NCBI GenBank assembly: GCA_000149265.1
Contig: CH003245.1
Span: forward strand, 1,709,474-1,773,473
Origin: Ciona savignyi
Lineage: Eukaryota; Chordata; Ascidiacea; Phlebobranchia; Cionidae
Direction of reading: 5' to 3'
DNA: 64,000 nt
Part shown: positions 1 to 48,972 of the stretch, piece by piece
Layout of the letters: each line of letters starts with the position of its first letter
How positions within the stretch are numbered: the stretch's first letter is position 1
Translations under genes and position numbers: made by a program
Notes under the pieces: model-generated
Database searches by the model: none
The model's input: the letters and a program-made list of their open reading frames with translations, nothing else
Told to the model about the DNA's origin: nothing

Positions 1-3000
1 AAATGATTTCGATCTCCCACTATATCGTGGAATTGCTTAAGGTCTAGTGTACCAGTTGGAGGCTGGTATGCGACAATGTAAATCTGAAATAAAACGAAAT
101 AAAGGCAATATTGTAGAATGCAATATAGATATGAGTATCGCATGTTTTAATGGTTGAGCATACTTTAATTTTTATTTGAGACGAAACTAAGTAATATATA
201 GCTGTATATCTGGAAATGTGACAACCGTGTTACGATGTGTTTATGGCTGTACAAGCGTTTCGATACACATAACACGTAGATTGGTTTGTTTAGTAATCTC
301 GATACATATTGTTGTTGGTTACATTTATAATATTTGTTGAAGAAGTAGTGGGCGTGTATGTGCTGTATGCATATATTTAGTGTGGAGTTCTAGATCTTAT
401 TTTATTCTAAAGTTTCTACAAAGTCTTCATCCAATTAAAAGGTTTTGAATGATATCTAATTGTATTATAAAACTACCAGAATGCCTTCTGCCCTGAGCTG
501 ACGTGCCACGGAAACAGCATCGTCATCCGAATTCGCATCAGTCGAGATCCGAATCATTTTTGGAACTCTAGAATCTCGAACACCCATTTCTGGCGTTAGC
601 ACCACGTCTTTGGCGTATCTCAAGGCAGCTCCGATATTGGTTTTTCCATCCGCTGAAAATGTTAAATTAATGTAAGATGAAGTCAGATGTAATTTAAGGA
701 TTTAATGGTTAGAACATTTTGGTTGAGTAATTATGCTTATCCGATTCCATAAAAATATTACACTGTTCGTCGGATCTATTTTGATTTAAAGGTACGACGA
801 AGACATCGGTATGATCATCGAAATATATATTAATCACAACAGAATGCTCAATATATGTGATTGATACGGTTTTGCAAAGTATATTTAAGAGAAATATAAT
901 TTAACGAGGTGTGGTTTAAATACATGTCTCACGTAAGAAACCCTCAAAAGTTTACTATATAAAAGGTTTATTTGTTGAATAAACAAATCAGACGGCATTT
1001 AAAACAAAATTCAAAACTACTATACCGGTATTTTTGTTGTGCCCATTTGTCACCAATCTTCGTTCAGCATTTCGGTCGCCCAATTGCTTAAAACTCATTA
1101 AGCTGTCAACGTGTGGCTCACCGCTAAACTGAAACGCCGATAGCTGTAGTGCATCCGGGGCTGCGACAGTCATACTATAAAAAAAACATCGTAATTCGTC
1201 AACTGTATTAGGTGGAGTAAATCGTGGCGCCATTAGCTTCGGTGTTAATATACTTACTTTCCAACAGCAGAACCAAAGTCAAACTTTTGTTGAGCCAATT
1301 CAGGGAAACTGCTGTGAAACATGGTCACGCTGTCGTACAATAAATACGGAGGGCATGGACCTAGAGAAACAAGCTTTATTTATAATCATGAACACAAAAT
1401 CAAGCTGCGTTACTTGTGTAAATTGTTATGCAGCAACGACCACTTGTTAAGTATGAATGAATAAGCTATATTACTCGTCTTATGGGTACTGCACATTTAT
1501 AAAATCAAAAGGTACAAAACATACGTCAACTCATTTCGAGAGATTAAGCTTAAAATGTTTAAAGTTAAAGTACGGTCATCTTACGTTTATAAAAGCATCC
1601 AACTGCTTTAGTTCAAAAAGTTGAACTTGTTTCAACTTACGTGCGCAACACGGTGCAGGTTGGTTCCACTGTCCATCGCCAAGACAAGTGGTGGTCTGGT
1701 TGCCGGCTGGATAGATGGCATAATTGTCGCCGGTACAGCTGAATTCGCAAACCGATCCTTCCAGGTTATTGTTGCTGCAACTGTAGTCTCCGTGCGAGAA
1801 GACAGCGGGATGCTTCGCACAAGTACCTGTTGTGATAGACACAACATTATAAATTTATCAAGTGTGAGACAGTTGTAATCTAAATTGGCAAAGACGTCGA
1901 AAGGTAACGAATCCCAAACACAATGGTCATATCTGTTTTAACCTTTGCTAAAAATGGTGCAATAGAGTACTTGTATTTAATGGAAGGATTTACCAGGTTC
2001 CAAGTTGCATTTTAGATCCTCTCTGTTGCACTTGTCGGAATTGCAACAGCAGGTACAAAACGAGTTTTGTTGGTTGCTGTTACATTGAGTGGACGGTCCA
2101 GAAGGGTACGAGTTCTGAAAGACAAAAATGTTTCTCTAAAATTTTCACCTTTACTTCTTGACAAATGCTTAGTTATAAAACGTAAAATATATTTTGTTGC
2201 AGTCATTTGAGTTTTTTAATTGGGCCGGATAACCCGAATGCTCTACTTACTTGTTTTTTATTATTGAGGCAAGCCTGCGGCTGTTTGCACTGTTTAATCA
2301 CATGATACGACTTTCCAGTTCTTCTGACGACAGTTTCGCAAGCGTTCTGGTAAAACAATTAAAATACTAGAACAAATCAAAATAAACATGTTTTACAAAT
2401 TTTATTAAACTTCATATAGGCTATCATCTAGGGCAAGATGTAAATAGAAAGAGGAATGGTTGCGGTAAACGTTTAGCTATAGCACACAGCCGCTACCGAT
2501 TAAATCATTTTAACCTAGCTTCGCTCCAAACCAATGAACACTACGTACTTCTCTATAACATTTTGTATGCGGTCTGTATATAATGCACTCGCGTTTACCG
2601 TTTAACCACATTATCGATCCCGAATTTTCCCGACCTAGCTTCAAAATCAGTATCCCAAATTATATGTGCCCTATGTGCAGAATCAGAACTGTTTGTTTAC
2701 CTGTCCAGAGAAACATGTTGTCAAAACTGCCTTTTTGTCGCAGTCAGCTATGCTGTTCCCTTGGCACGTCAAGCATTGAAGCCCTGTAAGTGATGTTTAG
2801 TTACTATTGCAGCTCTGCGTTTTTGGATAGTACGCAATCTATATATCAACTTCTACGCGATGTATTCGGTTTAATAACCAGCAAAACAGCTGGTTTGGTG
2901 AAGCAACAAAATTGAACTCTATCCTAAATCAGTTATAGGCTATTTACCAACCTGATGCATAACCTACAGCCGTAGCTGCTACGAAGAAGATCAGTAGTTT

Positions 3001-3003
3001 CAT
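1..3003 (-). CDS. Secreted LU-sushi-vWA protein, partial (3' end off the window)
   Basis: Nine exons are inferred, in 5' to 3' order: 3003-2952, 2783-2701, 2346-2251, 2114-1994, 1826-1641, 1360-1258, 1174-1026, 652-477 and 83-1. All have GT/AG ends and compatible phases. The start is the ATG at 3003, chosen because it begins a hydrophobic signal peptide (MKLLIFFVAATAVGYASG). Residues about 19-115 are a Cys-rich Ly6/uPAR-like segment (LQCLTCQGN, a CCC cluster, then CNSDKCN). Residues about 118-180 form a sushi/CCP module ending in WNQPAPCC. From about residue 184 to the window edge lies a vWA fold: TNIGAALRYAKDVV, then the ISTDANSDDD strand, then AEGILIYIVAYQP. The usual DxSxS metal motif is replaced by YDSVTMF, so metal-dependent ligand binding is doubtful. 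The protein probably acts extracellularly in adhesion or recognition; no ligand or ortholog is claimed. Confidence 0.8.
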
Positions 3004-3078
3004 TTCACAATACTGCAAGTACAAGCCTACAGTGAAATCTATCGGAGTATCTTGCGTATATTCGACTATTTAAGCTCT

Positions 3079-3089
3079 CTATATATATC
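3079..3089 (-). promoter_or_regulatory. Possible TATA box of the LU-sushi-vWA gene
   Basis: On the minus strand a TATATATAG run lies about 80 bases upstream of the ATG at 3003, a sensible distance for a TATA element with a short 5' leader. The region is AT-rich, so the match could be chance. Confidence 0.3.
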
Positions 3090-3944
3090 AGTTTGTTTAC
3101 GGCTTAAGACGTATTAATAACTTGGCCCAAAGCCAAAACAATAAATGTTTTTTTTTATTAAGAGCAGGTGAACCTACTTAAGTATTACATGTGTCATTGT
3201 CTCTATACGGGTACCCTGGGTAAATTATGATTTATGTTACAGCCGAACGCAATAAAACTACGTAGCTTAAACATTTGTCTTTCTAAACTAACTCTTCTAA
3301 ACTAAAGTCAGGATATAATAGAAGCGGCCATTGCATTTAACGTAAAATTAAGAAACCCTTTTTTTAATATTTCTTGGTGGTACTTATTTTTTTGTTGGAA
3401 ATTGGATAAGATGTTTTAAATTAAATGTGCGGCGGTTGACAATAAGAACATTTTTTACTGGTTTGACCTTTGGACTTCTGCATTATTTATGACATTTTTA
3501 AATGTTAACACGTACTTTATAACGTGTTTTTTACATCGCAGTAATTTCTCACAACACTTTAATAAATATAAGTGTTAAATATTTCAATAATAATAGTAGC
3601 AATCAAAGAAAAAAATAGTTTGATATGATTGAGTAAGAATTAAAAAAAATAGTTTTTATTTGTGTTTAAATACAGCTACAGAGCGCTTTTGTATAAGTAG
3701 AATACCTGGGTGAAACCATCAATTTATTGTAATAAATTTAACGAAACTAAAAACGTTTAGGAAAAAAATAATTGTTATAAAAAAATCGCAAAGAGAAATT
3801 AAAAAAAACCATACACAAAATTTGTTTTACAACAAAATTTGGGGTCCTCGTGGCACCATTTCCTCTCCCGGCCACACAACTGCTGTTTTGGTTATTTTTT
3901 ACCGGGATAAGTGGCGACCCCATAATGGACACGTCATCAGGACC

Positions 3945-4060
3945 GTTTTTTTGTATAGGAATTGTTATATAGATCGGTCGTAATCATTCGGTCACTAGTC
4001 AGTATAAATGCCAATGGAATTACGACGCGTTTCCAAGGTAGACACTATACGATATTTGAA
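3945..4060 (+). repeat. Dispersed repeat, copy 1 (related to 48168-48277)
   Basis: About 110 bases align by eye along their length with 48168-48277. Shared blocks include GACCGTTTTT, CGACGCGTT-CCAAGGTA and CTATA-GATAT. The copies are clearly diverged. The family is unknown; it is probably an old transposon fragment. Confidence 0.5.
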
Positions 4061-4477
4061 CAATGTCAGAATATTTCCAGAATATATATTTGAGTGGACC
4101 ATCAAAATTCCCCAAAATAAAAATTAACATTTTATTATACAAAACACGCCAAAACATATCCAAGTTATATATAAAAATTCAATTTCCTATATCAAGTGCT
4201 AGTAAATTGATTTTCATGTTACAACTTTAACAAATTTTTGGTAGCTCACAAACAACATATCTAAGGGACTATAGTAGGCAAAAATAATTTTTCTTTAACG
4301 AAATGACATCATGTACTCAAGAAATATTATAATCTATGTTTGACATTTATCTTTTGAACATTTATTTGTAAAACAAAAAAAAATCATCAGCTTAATTTAT
4401 ATATTTAAAAAAAATTAAATTAAAAAAAGTCTAATGTTTTTTAACCAAAAATGACGAATGAGCTTGCATTAATCGAT

Positions 4478-4620
4478 GTCCGACCGTTCCGGTCATTTTG
4501 GTGGTTCAGCGCGACGCATTTTAACCGAACGGTTAAAAGGTTCGAAACTGGGGTGATCTGACGATTGCCCGTGTGGTAGCCACCTTGTTTTGTTTCATTC
4601 ACGAGGATAAATATGAATAA
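4478..4620 (+). mobile_element. Short-form tRNA-headed SINE copy
   Basis: The copy begins with a diverged tRNA-like head, including a B-box-like stretch ending GGTTCGAAACTGG. It jumps directly to the SINE tail (GGTGATCTGACGATTGCCCG, then an ATTCACGAGGATAAATATGAAT end). The central section present in long copies is missing, as it also is at 25436-25557. Confidence 0.55.
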
Positions 4621-6148
4621 GTCATGTTAGGTACCACTTGTCAACGTTTTTGTACCTATGTGTTGAATCGCTGGTTCGATTTGTGTATATTATTCGTTTT
4701 TACACAATTTTAGTTGTGTCCTATATGTAAACGTGTTTTAATACTGGAAAACTATTTGCGTCGTAGTTTACGACCCAGTACAGTAAGTTTCGTTGGTGTA
4801 ATGTCCGCTGTTTTTAGTACAAACTCGACCCATTTCACACAGTTAAAATAGCCGTCCACGCCTTATCTGTCCCCGTGGCCTATATTTATTTGGTATAAGT
4901 TGTCGTGATTTTATTAACCAAAAAAAAACAACCAGCAGAATAAACTAACTTACAGAAATGCTGAATAAAAATAAGAAGTTAGAGTGCGATTCGTGCATAT
5001 AGTAGTATTTATCAGCCGACCATTTCAACGAGAAGACAGCCTAAGGTGAACTTTTGGCTAAGCGACTAGCAGCAGACAAATGCACCTGTCCCTACCAAAG
5101 CAAACCGCGAACACGATATGTAAAGAAATATCAAGGGTAAAGAAATATCAACTTCCAGACAATTTCAGAGGAAGAAAATATCTCTTTTGGTCACAATATA
5201 CTTTCAGACTTGTTTTTTTCCCTAACTAGTCACTCAAATCATGCGTTTGATAAAAAAATTAACAACGCTTGGACTATTTCCCTCAGAAATAAAAAAAAGA
5301 TAACCAGTTTATCATCTTTTGTTGAACCAACATTAAACAAAATTAGTTTGAATTTGAGTAATTAGGTTGTGCGGTAGACCCTATAATCACTACAAAATCA
5401 AATTCCGTACAAAAAATTTATTGTCTCATCTATGGGAATTCCCCCGGGTTAAAACTACGAATTTTTGGTTTTGTTATATTTAGGTAATGTTATCTAGTTT
5501 TAGTATGATTTATTATCTCTTTAGATTATTTTAAATAACCAAAACACCCATGTAAAAGCGTTTGTCGAAAAAAAGCCAAATGTGTTCCCTATAAAATGTA
5601 CAGATAATAATCTAAGAGTCACCAATGAAAAATACACTGTTCCGCTAGCGGCGTAGATTTTCTCTGTCAGGTGGCGTAGATTTACTTAATCTAAACAAAC
5701 AATAATTAATAGTAATTCTTAGAATTATTAGGAATTGTACTTAATAGCCTCATACTTACTCTGTAGTTACATAGTCTATCTGTACTTGAAATATCAAATA
5801 ATGCATGTGCTAAACTGGCGTTGACAAATGGTTTTGTCAAAGTTTATTGGCTTAACAATATGCTGTAATCAATGCGTTTACTTCCAAAAATGTTCTGAAG
5901 ACAACAATTGACACAAAGGAAAATTAGCGTACTAATATTTAGCCTAAAAAAATAAGGATGGTTAGCGAGCATAAGAAAAGAAGAATTGATAATAACATCT
6001 TATTAAATAACCTAATATGAATTACGCATGTGCATTACACTTTTTGTTGCATATTATAAGTTCCTATTTTTGTTATTTTAGTGCGCTTCTTAAATAAAAT
6101 TAAAAACAAAAAAAAAGGAACAACAAAAATACAATAAAAATTTACTTG

Positions 6149-6154
6149 TTTATT
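6149..6154 (-). terminator. Probable polyadenylation signal of ABCB-A
   Basis: AATAAA on the minus strand lies about 47 bases after the inferred ABCB-A stop codon (6203-6201), in the expected place for a 3' end signal. Confidence 0.45.
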
Positions 6155-6200
6155 CTAACAGAAATGAACTTTAAAATAATTATGGCAAAGCCATAACGCT

Positions 6201-24825
<18,625 letters not shown>

Positions 24826-25435
24826 AATTGTTTGATCAGAGGCTGTATTAATACCTTAAAAAGTAATACCAGAAAGTTGCTTCTCTGAACTGCTTGCAAA
24901 GTTCAAATCTATATAGCTACAAAACTGGCCAACTATTTCGGGTTTTAAGACTTTCTACGCACACTAGTGACATATAATATGTAAGAATGAAGGACCACCT
25001 GAAAATGCGATTACAATTTGAATTGCGAACCACTGAACAAAGCCATTGTGTAGGATATCTATTCAAACACGGCAATCAATCGAGCAAAGAGCAGCAGGCT
25101 TCGCGTGCACTTGTCATCAAACTAGTAAAAGGCTGCTCTGTAAACAAAATTAAAAAAATAAAACTTAAAAAGCAAGCAATCGAAAATATAAGTGCTATTC
25201 TGTTTAAAAATCTCTCAGTGTTTAACTAGCCTTTCGTAGCGACCGATATTTTCAAATTGCACTTTCTAAACACTCATTACCTGAACATCTAAATTATGTA
25301 TATTATCCGTTCATGCCCTTTTTCGTATTACCTAAATTACGTCGATTGTTTCAATCATGTCTATAGGAATAAAAAGTAAATAGAATGAAACTTATTATTT
25401 TAACCGCAAACTTTGTAATTTTAAATGTTGTAATA

Positions 25436-25557
25436 TAGGATAGGATATTTATGTTTATCCCCGTGAATGGGAGACTAAGGAGGTTAACACACGGACAATC
25501 GTCAGATCAGCTCGCTGAAAAGCGCCGCACTAAACCAACAGACTAACCGGTCGGACC
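25436..25557 (-). mobile_element. Short-form SINE copy
   Basis: On the minus strand a tRNA-like head (CCGACCGGTTAGTCTGTTGG) joins directly to the tail (CTGATCTGACGATTGTCCGT, then GGGGATAAACATAAATATCC). The body seen at 14753-15049 is absent, as it is in the copy at 4478-4620. Confidence 0.6.
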
Positions 25558-25824
25558 ATATCAGTTTGCATTTATTGTAAAAAATCGAATAAATACGATA
25601 CCCGCATGCTCATAGTGAGTGGTTATACACCAAAGGCGTTATAAAACGGGTAATCAAATCACCTTGTGCCACAGTCGGGTTACAGAAGTTATTTTTACTG
25701 GACAAGCTCCAAATCTGCATTAACTCGTGTACCGAGGAGAGTTGTGTTATTATCGGTGGATAAGCTCCAACACCTTGTCCCGATAAACCAGTAAATTGCA
25801 TACACAGCAGTTTGAGATTACCAA

Positions 25825-25993
25825 TGTCGATAAAACAATAGATACGGGATTATATTTGTTGTTTAAACGACCTTACTTGTAAGTTCATTTTTTATCACGC
25901 CGTTTTGGAGTGTTCAAATAGCAACCCGGGACAGGCGATGCTATATAAATTACGAGATTTAAACACTACCCAATGTCACGTGCACATTTTACT
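25825..25993 (-). repeat. Dispersed repeat, inverted relative of 17497-17690
   Basis: The reverse complement matches 17497-17690 closely, including the shared GTCCCGGGTTGCTATTTGAA block and an ATTTATATAGCATC stretch. The two copies flank ABCB-A exons in opposite orientation. Confidence 0.6.
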
Positions 25994-27049
25994 GCTTTCT
26001 TGTTATAAAAATAGTATTTTAAATCGTTAAGTTGCACATAAATTTCATGGGTTATTGCACAATGTGCATTATAAATCTTGTGGACAGTAAAGCCACTTTC
26101 ATACGCAGGTATCGCTATACTTTTAATTTATTATGAATCCTGTAAAACTTTGGTGTATTTCTAGCGAAAAGTGTAAATGCATAACATTTTTCGTATATGT
26201 TGTGTTTAAGAAAGTTATTATTATCAGCTCAAAATTGCTTTAATGAATCTCTGATTAAATTTAACGATGTGCTCTTTAAACGTCATATCTCAAATGAATT
26301 TAACTTCTCGAAGCATTTTTTCGAATTGTTTTATATTTAGTTTGTCGCTTAGATTTGGATAACCGTGAAATATTTGCGCAGCATCAACGTAAATAGATCT
26401 TGCCTGCTGACTCGTGGATGGGAAAAACAAGGGGGTAAACGTTATAACACGAGTAAAATTCAGTTTTACCTCTCGCCACTGTCCGGTTCAGATTATCTAT
26501 CTACCAAATGCAGTGTGTTATATTCTTAAGTTGCTACTTTTTAAGCTCAACTAATTATACATTGAATTAAAGCGACGTACGCTAAGTGCTTTGTCCAGGA
26601 AGACAACCCACCAACCAGCACCTGGTTTCGATCTAACAACCTTTCAGCTGTTGATCACGTCAACCTTCGTCCATTTCACCCAATCACTTGTACATTAACA
26701 TTTATATCAAATGACGCTTATGGTAATTTCGAGTTAAAAGTTTATTGTCACTACGCAGTGAATATAATATTTTGTGGTTTAAACCAACCAGTGCATTATA
26801 GGGAATAATAGCGGACTGATGAGTACAAGAAAATGAGGATACCTAAAGAGCACTAGAAACGTGCAATATTAAATAATAAAAAATTAATACTTATCAAACA
26901 ATCAAACATAATCAATCATGTGTATTGCATGTTGCATAAAAATAAATCCATATTGAACAATGAAACAAAGAAAAAGGGGAAAAATATAAAAAAATCACTT
27001 GTTTATCGCGACAAAATTAAACATTAAACATTTTTGATGCTTCAGCATT

Positions 27050-45679
<18,630 letters not shown>

Positions 45680-48034
45680 AATTGTTTGATCCTCTGCTCT
45701 TTGTCCAGTTACTTTTAAAGTCCCAGCTAAATTTTGCTGGATTAAATTGCTTATAAAGATCAAATCTATTAGGATGCAAAAAGGCTTACAAGACTGTAAA
45801 GGGCCAACTTTTGACGTTCTTGCTTCTTACGTGAAGGCGATGATATGTGCCATGTAAGAGAATAAGATCAACTTTCTATTGCAATTAAATATTTCCCCTC
45901 TTCGCCAACATGTGTTGGGACTACAAAGAAATTTTATACTGCACTGGTTCAAAACTTCAAAAAAAGGAGGTTTAAATAGTTGGATCTACATACACACACA
46001 TCTGCACGACGCCGTCGGACAGGTGTTTCATTAAAAAATGACTTTCGAATGTACGATTTTAGAAAAGAAAAAAAATCAGCCAGCGAGTAAGCGTGTACGT
46101 GGACCAGGCCTAAGCTCATGTTATTCAAACGACCGGTGCGTCTGATCGCGAGCATGTGTGTGGACCCGGCATTATGTGATGTTATAGAGATCACGAGATT
46201 CAAACAATACCCTATTCAACTTGTCCTTTTCACTGCTGTTACGCTTTTTGAGAAAGGAAACGTGGGCGTTTATATTGAGAAATAAAACCTGTGCCCATAT
46301 TTGCGATTGTGCAATGTATACCCTAGTCGTCGTCGATTATTTAAGGCGGCTTCCGTAAACAGTTTTTAGACTGCTCCCAATTTATTTTGAATCCGGTTAA
46401 ACGTCGAAGTAGTTTAAGCGAAATTTCTTATTGCTAAACACAATTTGCGGAGATGGGGAAGTCTTTGTAAAGTAGGAATCGAGTTTTACCCGAAACGGGT
46501 GATTGACACTAGTCATAACAACTTTGGTATGCTGTAGCCAAACTTTACATTTAAATTATGCAAAGAACAATGAAAACAATAACAGAATAAATAACAGAAT
46601 CGGTAACTGGTAGCCAACAACCATTAACCGACTTTAAATTTTAAAAAAGTAATTGAACTAGGTATCGGTAACTAACATAATGTCGATATTTTTATTGTTT
46701 TACTAGGTCAATTTTTAAAACTGTGAAGAGTTAATCACTGGGTTCGTTTTTAAATGGTATACGCTGTATACAAGGCGGTCTCACTGGCCTTTTTGTAGCA
46801 CCACATTACTAGCATTTATTCAACCCATTAACCAATTTTCACTGTTTGGTCTCCGGGCTAACCAGTAAATTGCCTGTTCATGGATAAGAATTTACAATTT
46901 GGTCGTGTGCCGAACGATTAACGCGAACAATGCATATATCAACAAATCTGAACAAAAACGGTAACGAACCCACAAGCTGTTTAAAAACTAACCGGTAGAT
47001 AAACAATAAAAGGAATTATAATTGCGAATAACACCATATTGCATGATGAATGCATATAAGTTTTCTATCGAACTTGTTCAGGAGAAATTATTAGTAGTTA
47101 ATGCTTATATATTGCTGCAATCAAGCGTTTAAGTGCATACCGCATGAGGTGATGTTTTATGAATCACGAGATTTAAACATTAACCAATGTCACGTGTACT
47201 TTTTACTGGGTCGTTTATTGAGAAAGGAAACCTGTGCGATTTCTATGAGTCCCGAAAAATGCCGTATTTGAAATTACGCAATGTGCGCGTTAGGATCATC
47301 TTTAAACGTATGGTCTTCACTTTTTAATTTTTAACGGAAACTTTAAATTGTTGTTAGTGAAATGTGTCATTGTGTAAGACCATGTTGCGGAAAATCTTGC
47401 GTCGATATAAAAGTAATTAAGATTGGGCCCAACGAGGTAAATTTGTTATTTCATTCTCGTTTTTTTTGCTAATATAACCACATGATTATACAAGTGGATT
47501 AAAAGAATAGGCCTATGTCATATTCGGTAAACTTTTTAAACAAAGAAAATCGTAATTCGACGTTTTAAATGTCATACCACTCATACAAATGAATCGATAT
47601 TAATTAAGTCGCCAGCTACCAACGTCACATTCCGATGCGGTAAAAAGCGTCATATGTGTTTTAAATAGTATTGACGAAGAATACGCTTTCTATGATAAAA
47701 CCAACCGTTGTTCACAAACTACCCGACGTAATGTTTGTTTTCCGGAAGGGCGTTCAATCAATTATTCTAGCTATTTTCGAATTTCAACTGGCCTTCAAAA
47801 AAGGGGAACCTGTTGTACTCAATGACCGGGCGGTACGACATGCCTGGCATGAGCTTTTAGCACATGGCGCTCAACTTATTATTTGCCCGAATTCAGGTTA
47901 AATTTCATTTTTTTATTACTTAGATTTTGTAAATATATTTTTTTATCAAAAACAAAACAAAATTACGGAACTCATTTGAAACTAAAGAGATTAACTACGT
48001 TTTAATCGACACCCAACATGTCGAAGGGAACCCA

Positions 48035-48092
48035 CACAACTTTACATTATACAAAAAAATACATTAATTTTTTTGTATAATGTAAAGTTGTG
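48035..48092. repeat. Perfect 26-bp inverted repeat with 6-bp loop
   Basis: The left arm 48035-48060 (starting CACAACTTTACATTATAC) and right arm 48067-48092 are exact reverse complements around ACATTA. It would form a strong hairpin or cruciform. Confidence 0.9.
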
Positions 48093-48167
48093 ACAAATCT
48101 TTTCAGCCTAATCGCCTTTTACAATATTACAAAAAATGCTATTTTATGATGGGTTTGTCACCAAGAC

Positions 48168-48277
48168 CGTTTTTGTATAAAAATGGTATATGCGTTGGTA
48201 TAACTATTCATCCACATGACCGAACAACTTTGAACGGAATGCGACGCGTTGCCAAGGTATCTACTATATGATATCTA
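48168..48277 (+). repeat. Dispersed repeat, copy 2 (related to 3945-4060)
   Basis: Aligned by eye with 3945-4060. It includes GCGTTGCCAAGGTATC, which resembles an RFX-type X-box, but the repeat relationship is the simpler explanation. Confidence 0.5.
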
Positions 48278-48328
48278 TGTTCCGGGTCATGCATGGTTGA
48301 ATAGTTTTGTTTACAATACCCCGGTATA

Positions 48329-48401
48329 ATGTCGATGAACTGGTATTGTGACGTGTGTAGAAAATCGCCATCATCCTTTGCAGCTTTAAACTGGTATAGC
48401 A
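48329..48401 (+). other. Candidate upstream exon with strong donor
   Basis: A short open stretch starts at an ATG at 48329 (product begins MSMNWYCDVCRK) and ends at a strong donor GCA|GTAAGT at 48401. It could be an untranslated first exon of SLC10A7. Joining it to the acceptor at 48934 would put a stop right after the junction, so it would be a short upstream frame, not part of the transporter. Confidence 0.3.
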
Positions 48402-48972
48402 GTAAGTCCTTTTTTATAAATGGAAGTGTAGTAGTTGTTTCTTTTATGCGTTATTTCTTTATATAATCTTGACTGGGATTTTAAAAATTTGTTTGATTTA
48501 TAAATTTCGTGCTGTTTATTATTACATATTAAATATACAATTATTATATAGAAATTATCTAACCTAAGCTTAAATGACTTGGTAGTTATAAATTATCATT
48601 AGGGTATTAGTGATACCTCAAATTTTGGATGTAGTTGAGAGGTATAGTTGTGTAATTAATGGAATGTGTATCCTGTCTGTATTTAGATATATCATTTAAA
48701 ATTCCCTGAGCCGTATTTTAGTGGGAGCACCATATACTAGTTGGTTTTACTTTCACTGTGAACCAAAAACGCTTATTGGTTAGCTGTAGATGAGAAAGCA
48801 ACGAAATGCACTTTATTTTTTAGATTTGATTATTTTATGTTTTGTTAAGATACTTGGCAACATTGCTTAAACCCTTGAAAAGATAGAAAATAGTGTGCAT
48901 TGGTGGACAATAATAACATCTGTATTTTTTCTAGGTTAAAATATCCACCTACAAGGAAATGGTGCTTGGCTG

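Larger units (their letters stand above)
3004..6200. other. Intergenic region with repeats, no gene recognised
   Basis: This spacer separates the start of the LU-sushi-vWA gene from the stop of ABCB-A. It is very AT-rich, with many A and T runs. Open frames here are short and match nothing I recognise. The recognisable contents are a dispersed repeat at 3945-4060, a short-form SINE at about 4478-4620 and a probable polyadenylation signal for ABCB-A near 6150. Nothing else is evident. Confidence 0.6.
24826..27049. other. Intergenic region between ABCB-A and ABCB-B
   Basis: This contains the presumed ABCB-A promoter at its left end and the ABCB-B 3' region at its right end. Within it are a short-form SINE (25436-25557), SINE fragments near 25600-25790 and 26395-26690, and a dispersed repeat (25825-25993). 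An 80-codon plus-strand frame at 24987-25229 starts with ATG and is Lys-rich, but it shows no recognisable domain and is probably chance. Confidence 0.55.
45680..48328. other. Divergent intergenic region between ABCB-B and SLC10A7
   Basis: This should hold the ABCB-B promoter (left end) and upstream sequence of SLC10A7. A CATAATTGTTTGATC block just upstream of the ABCB-B ATG is shared with ABCB-A (24823-24837), a probable conserved leader. Weak relatives of the dispersed repeat at 17497 occur near 46190 and 47160. A frame at 47671-47901 opens at TTG with an in-frame ATG at about 47692 and ends at a stop. Its product matches nothing I know, and its DNA (GGGCGTTCAATCAATTATT) resembles the start of the 466-bp repeat. 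Confidence 0.5.

Noticed and set aside
24987..25229. 80-codon plus-strand frame upstream of ABCB-A
   Set aside because: Lys-rich, low-complexity product with no domain, no splice context and no paralogous copy upstream of ABCB-B.
47671..47901. Possible small gene before SLC10A7
   Set aside because: The frame opens at a non-ATG codon, lacks known similarity and overlaps DNA resembling the 466-bp repeat; kept only as a note.
48240..48260. RFX X-box (GCGTTGCCAAGGTATC) regulating SLC10A7
   Set aside because: The motif lies in a dispersed repeat also present at 3945-4060, so common descent explains it better.
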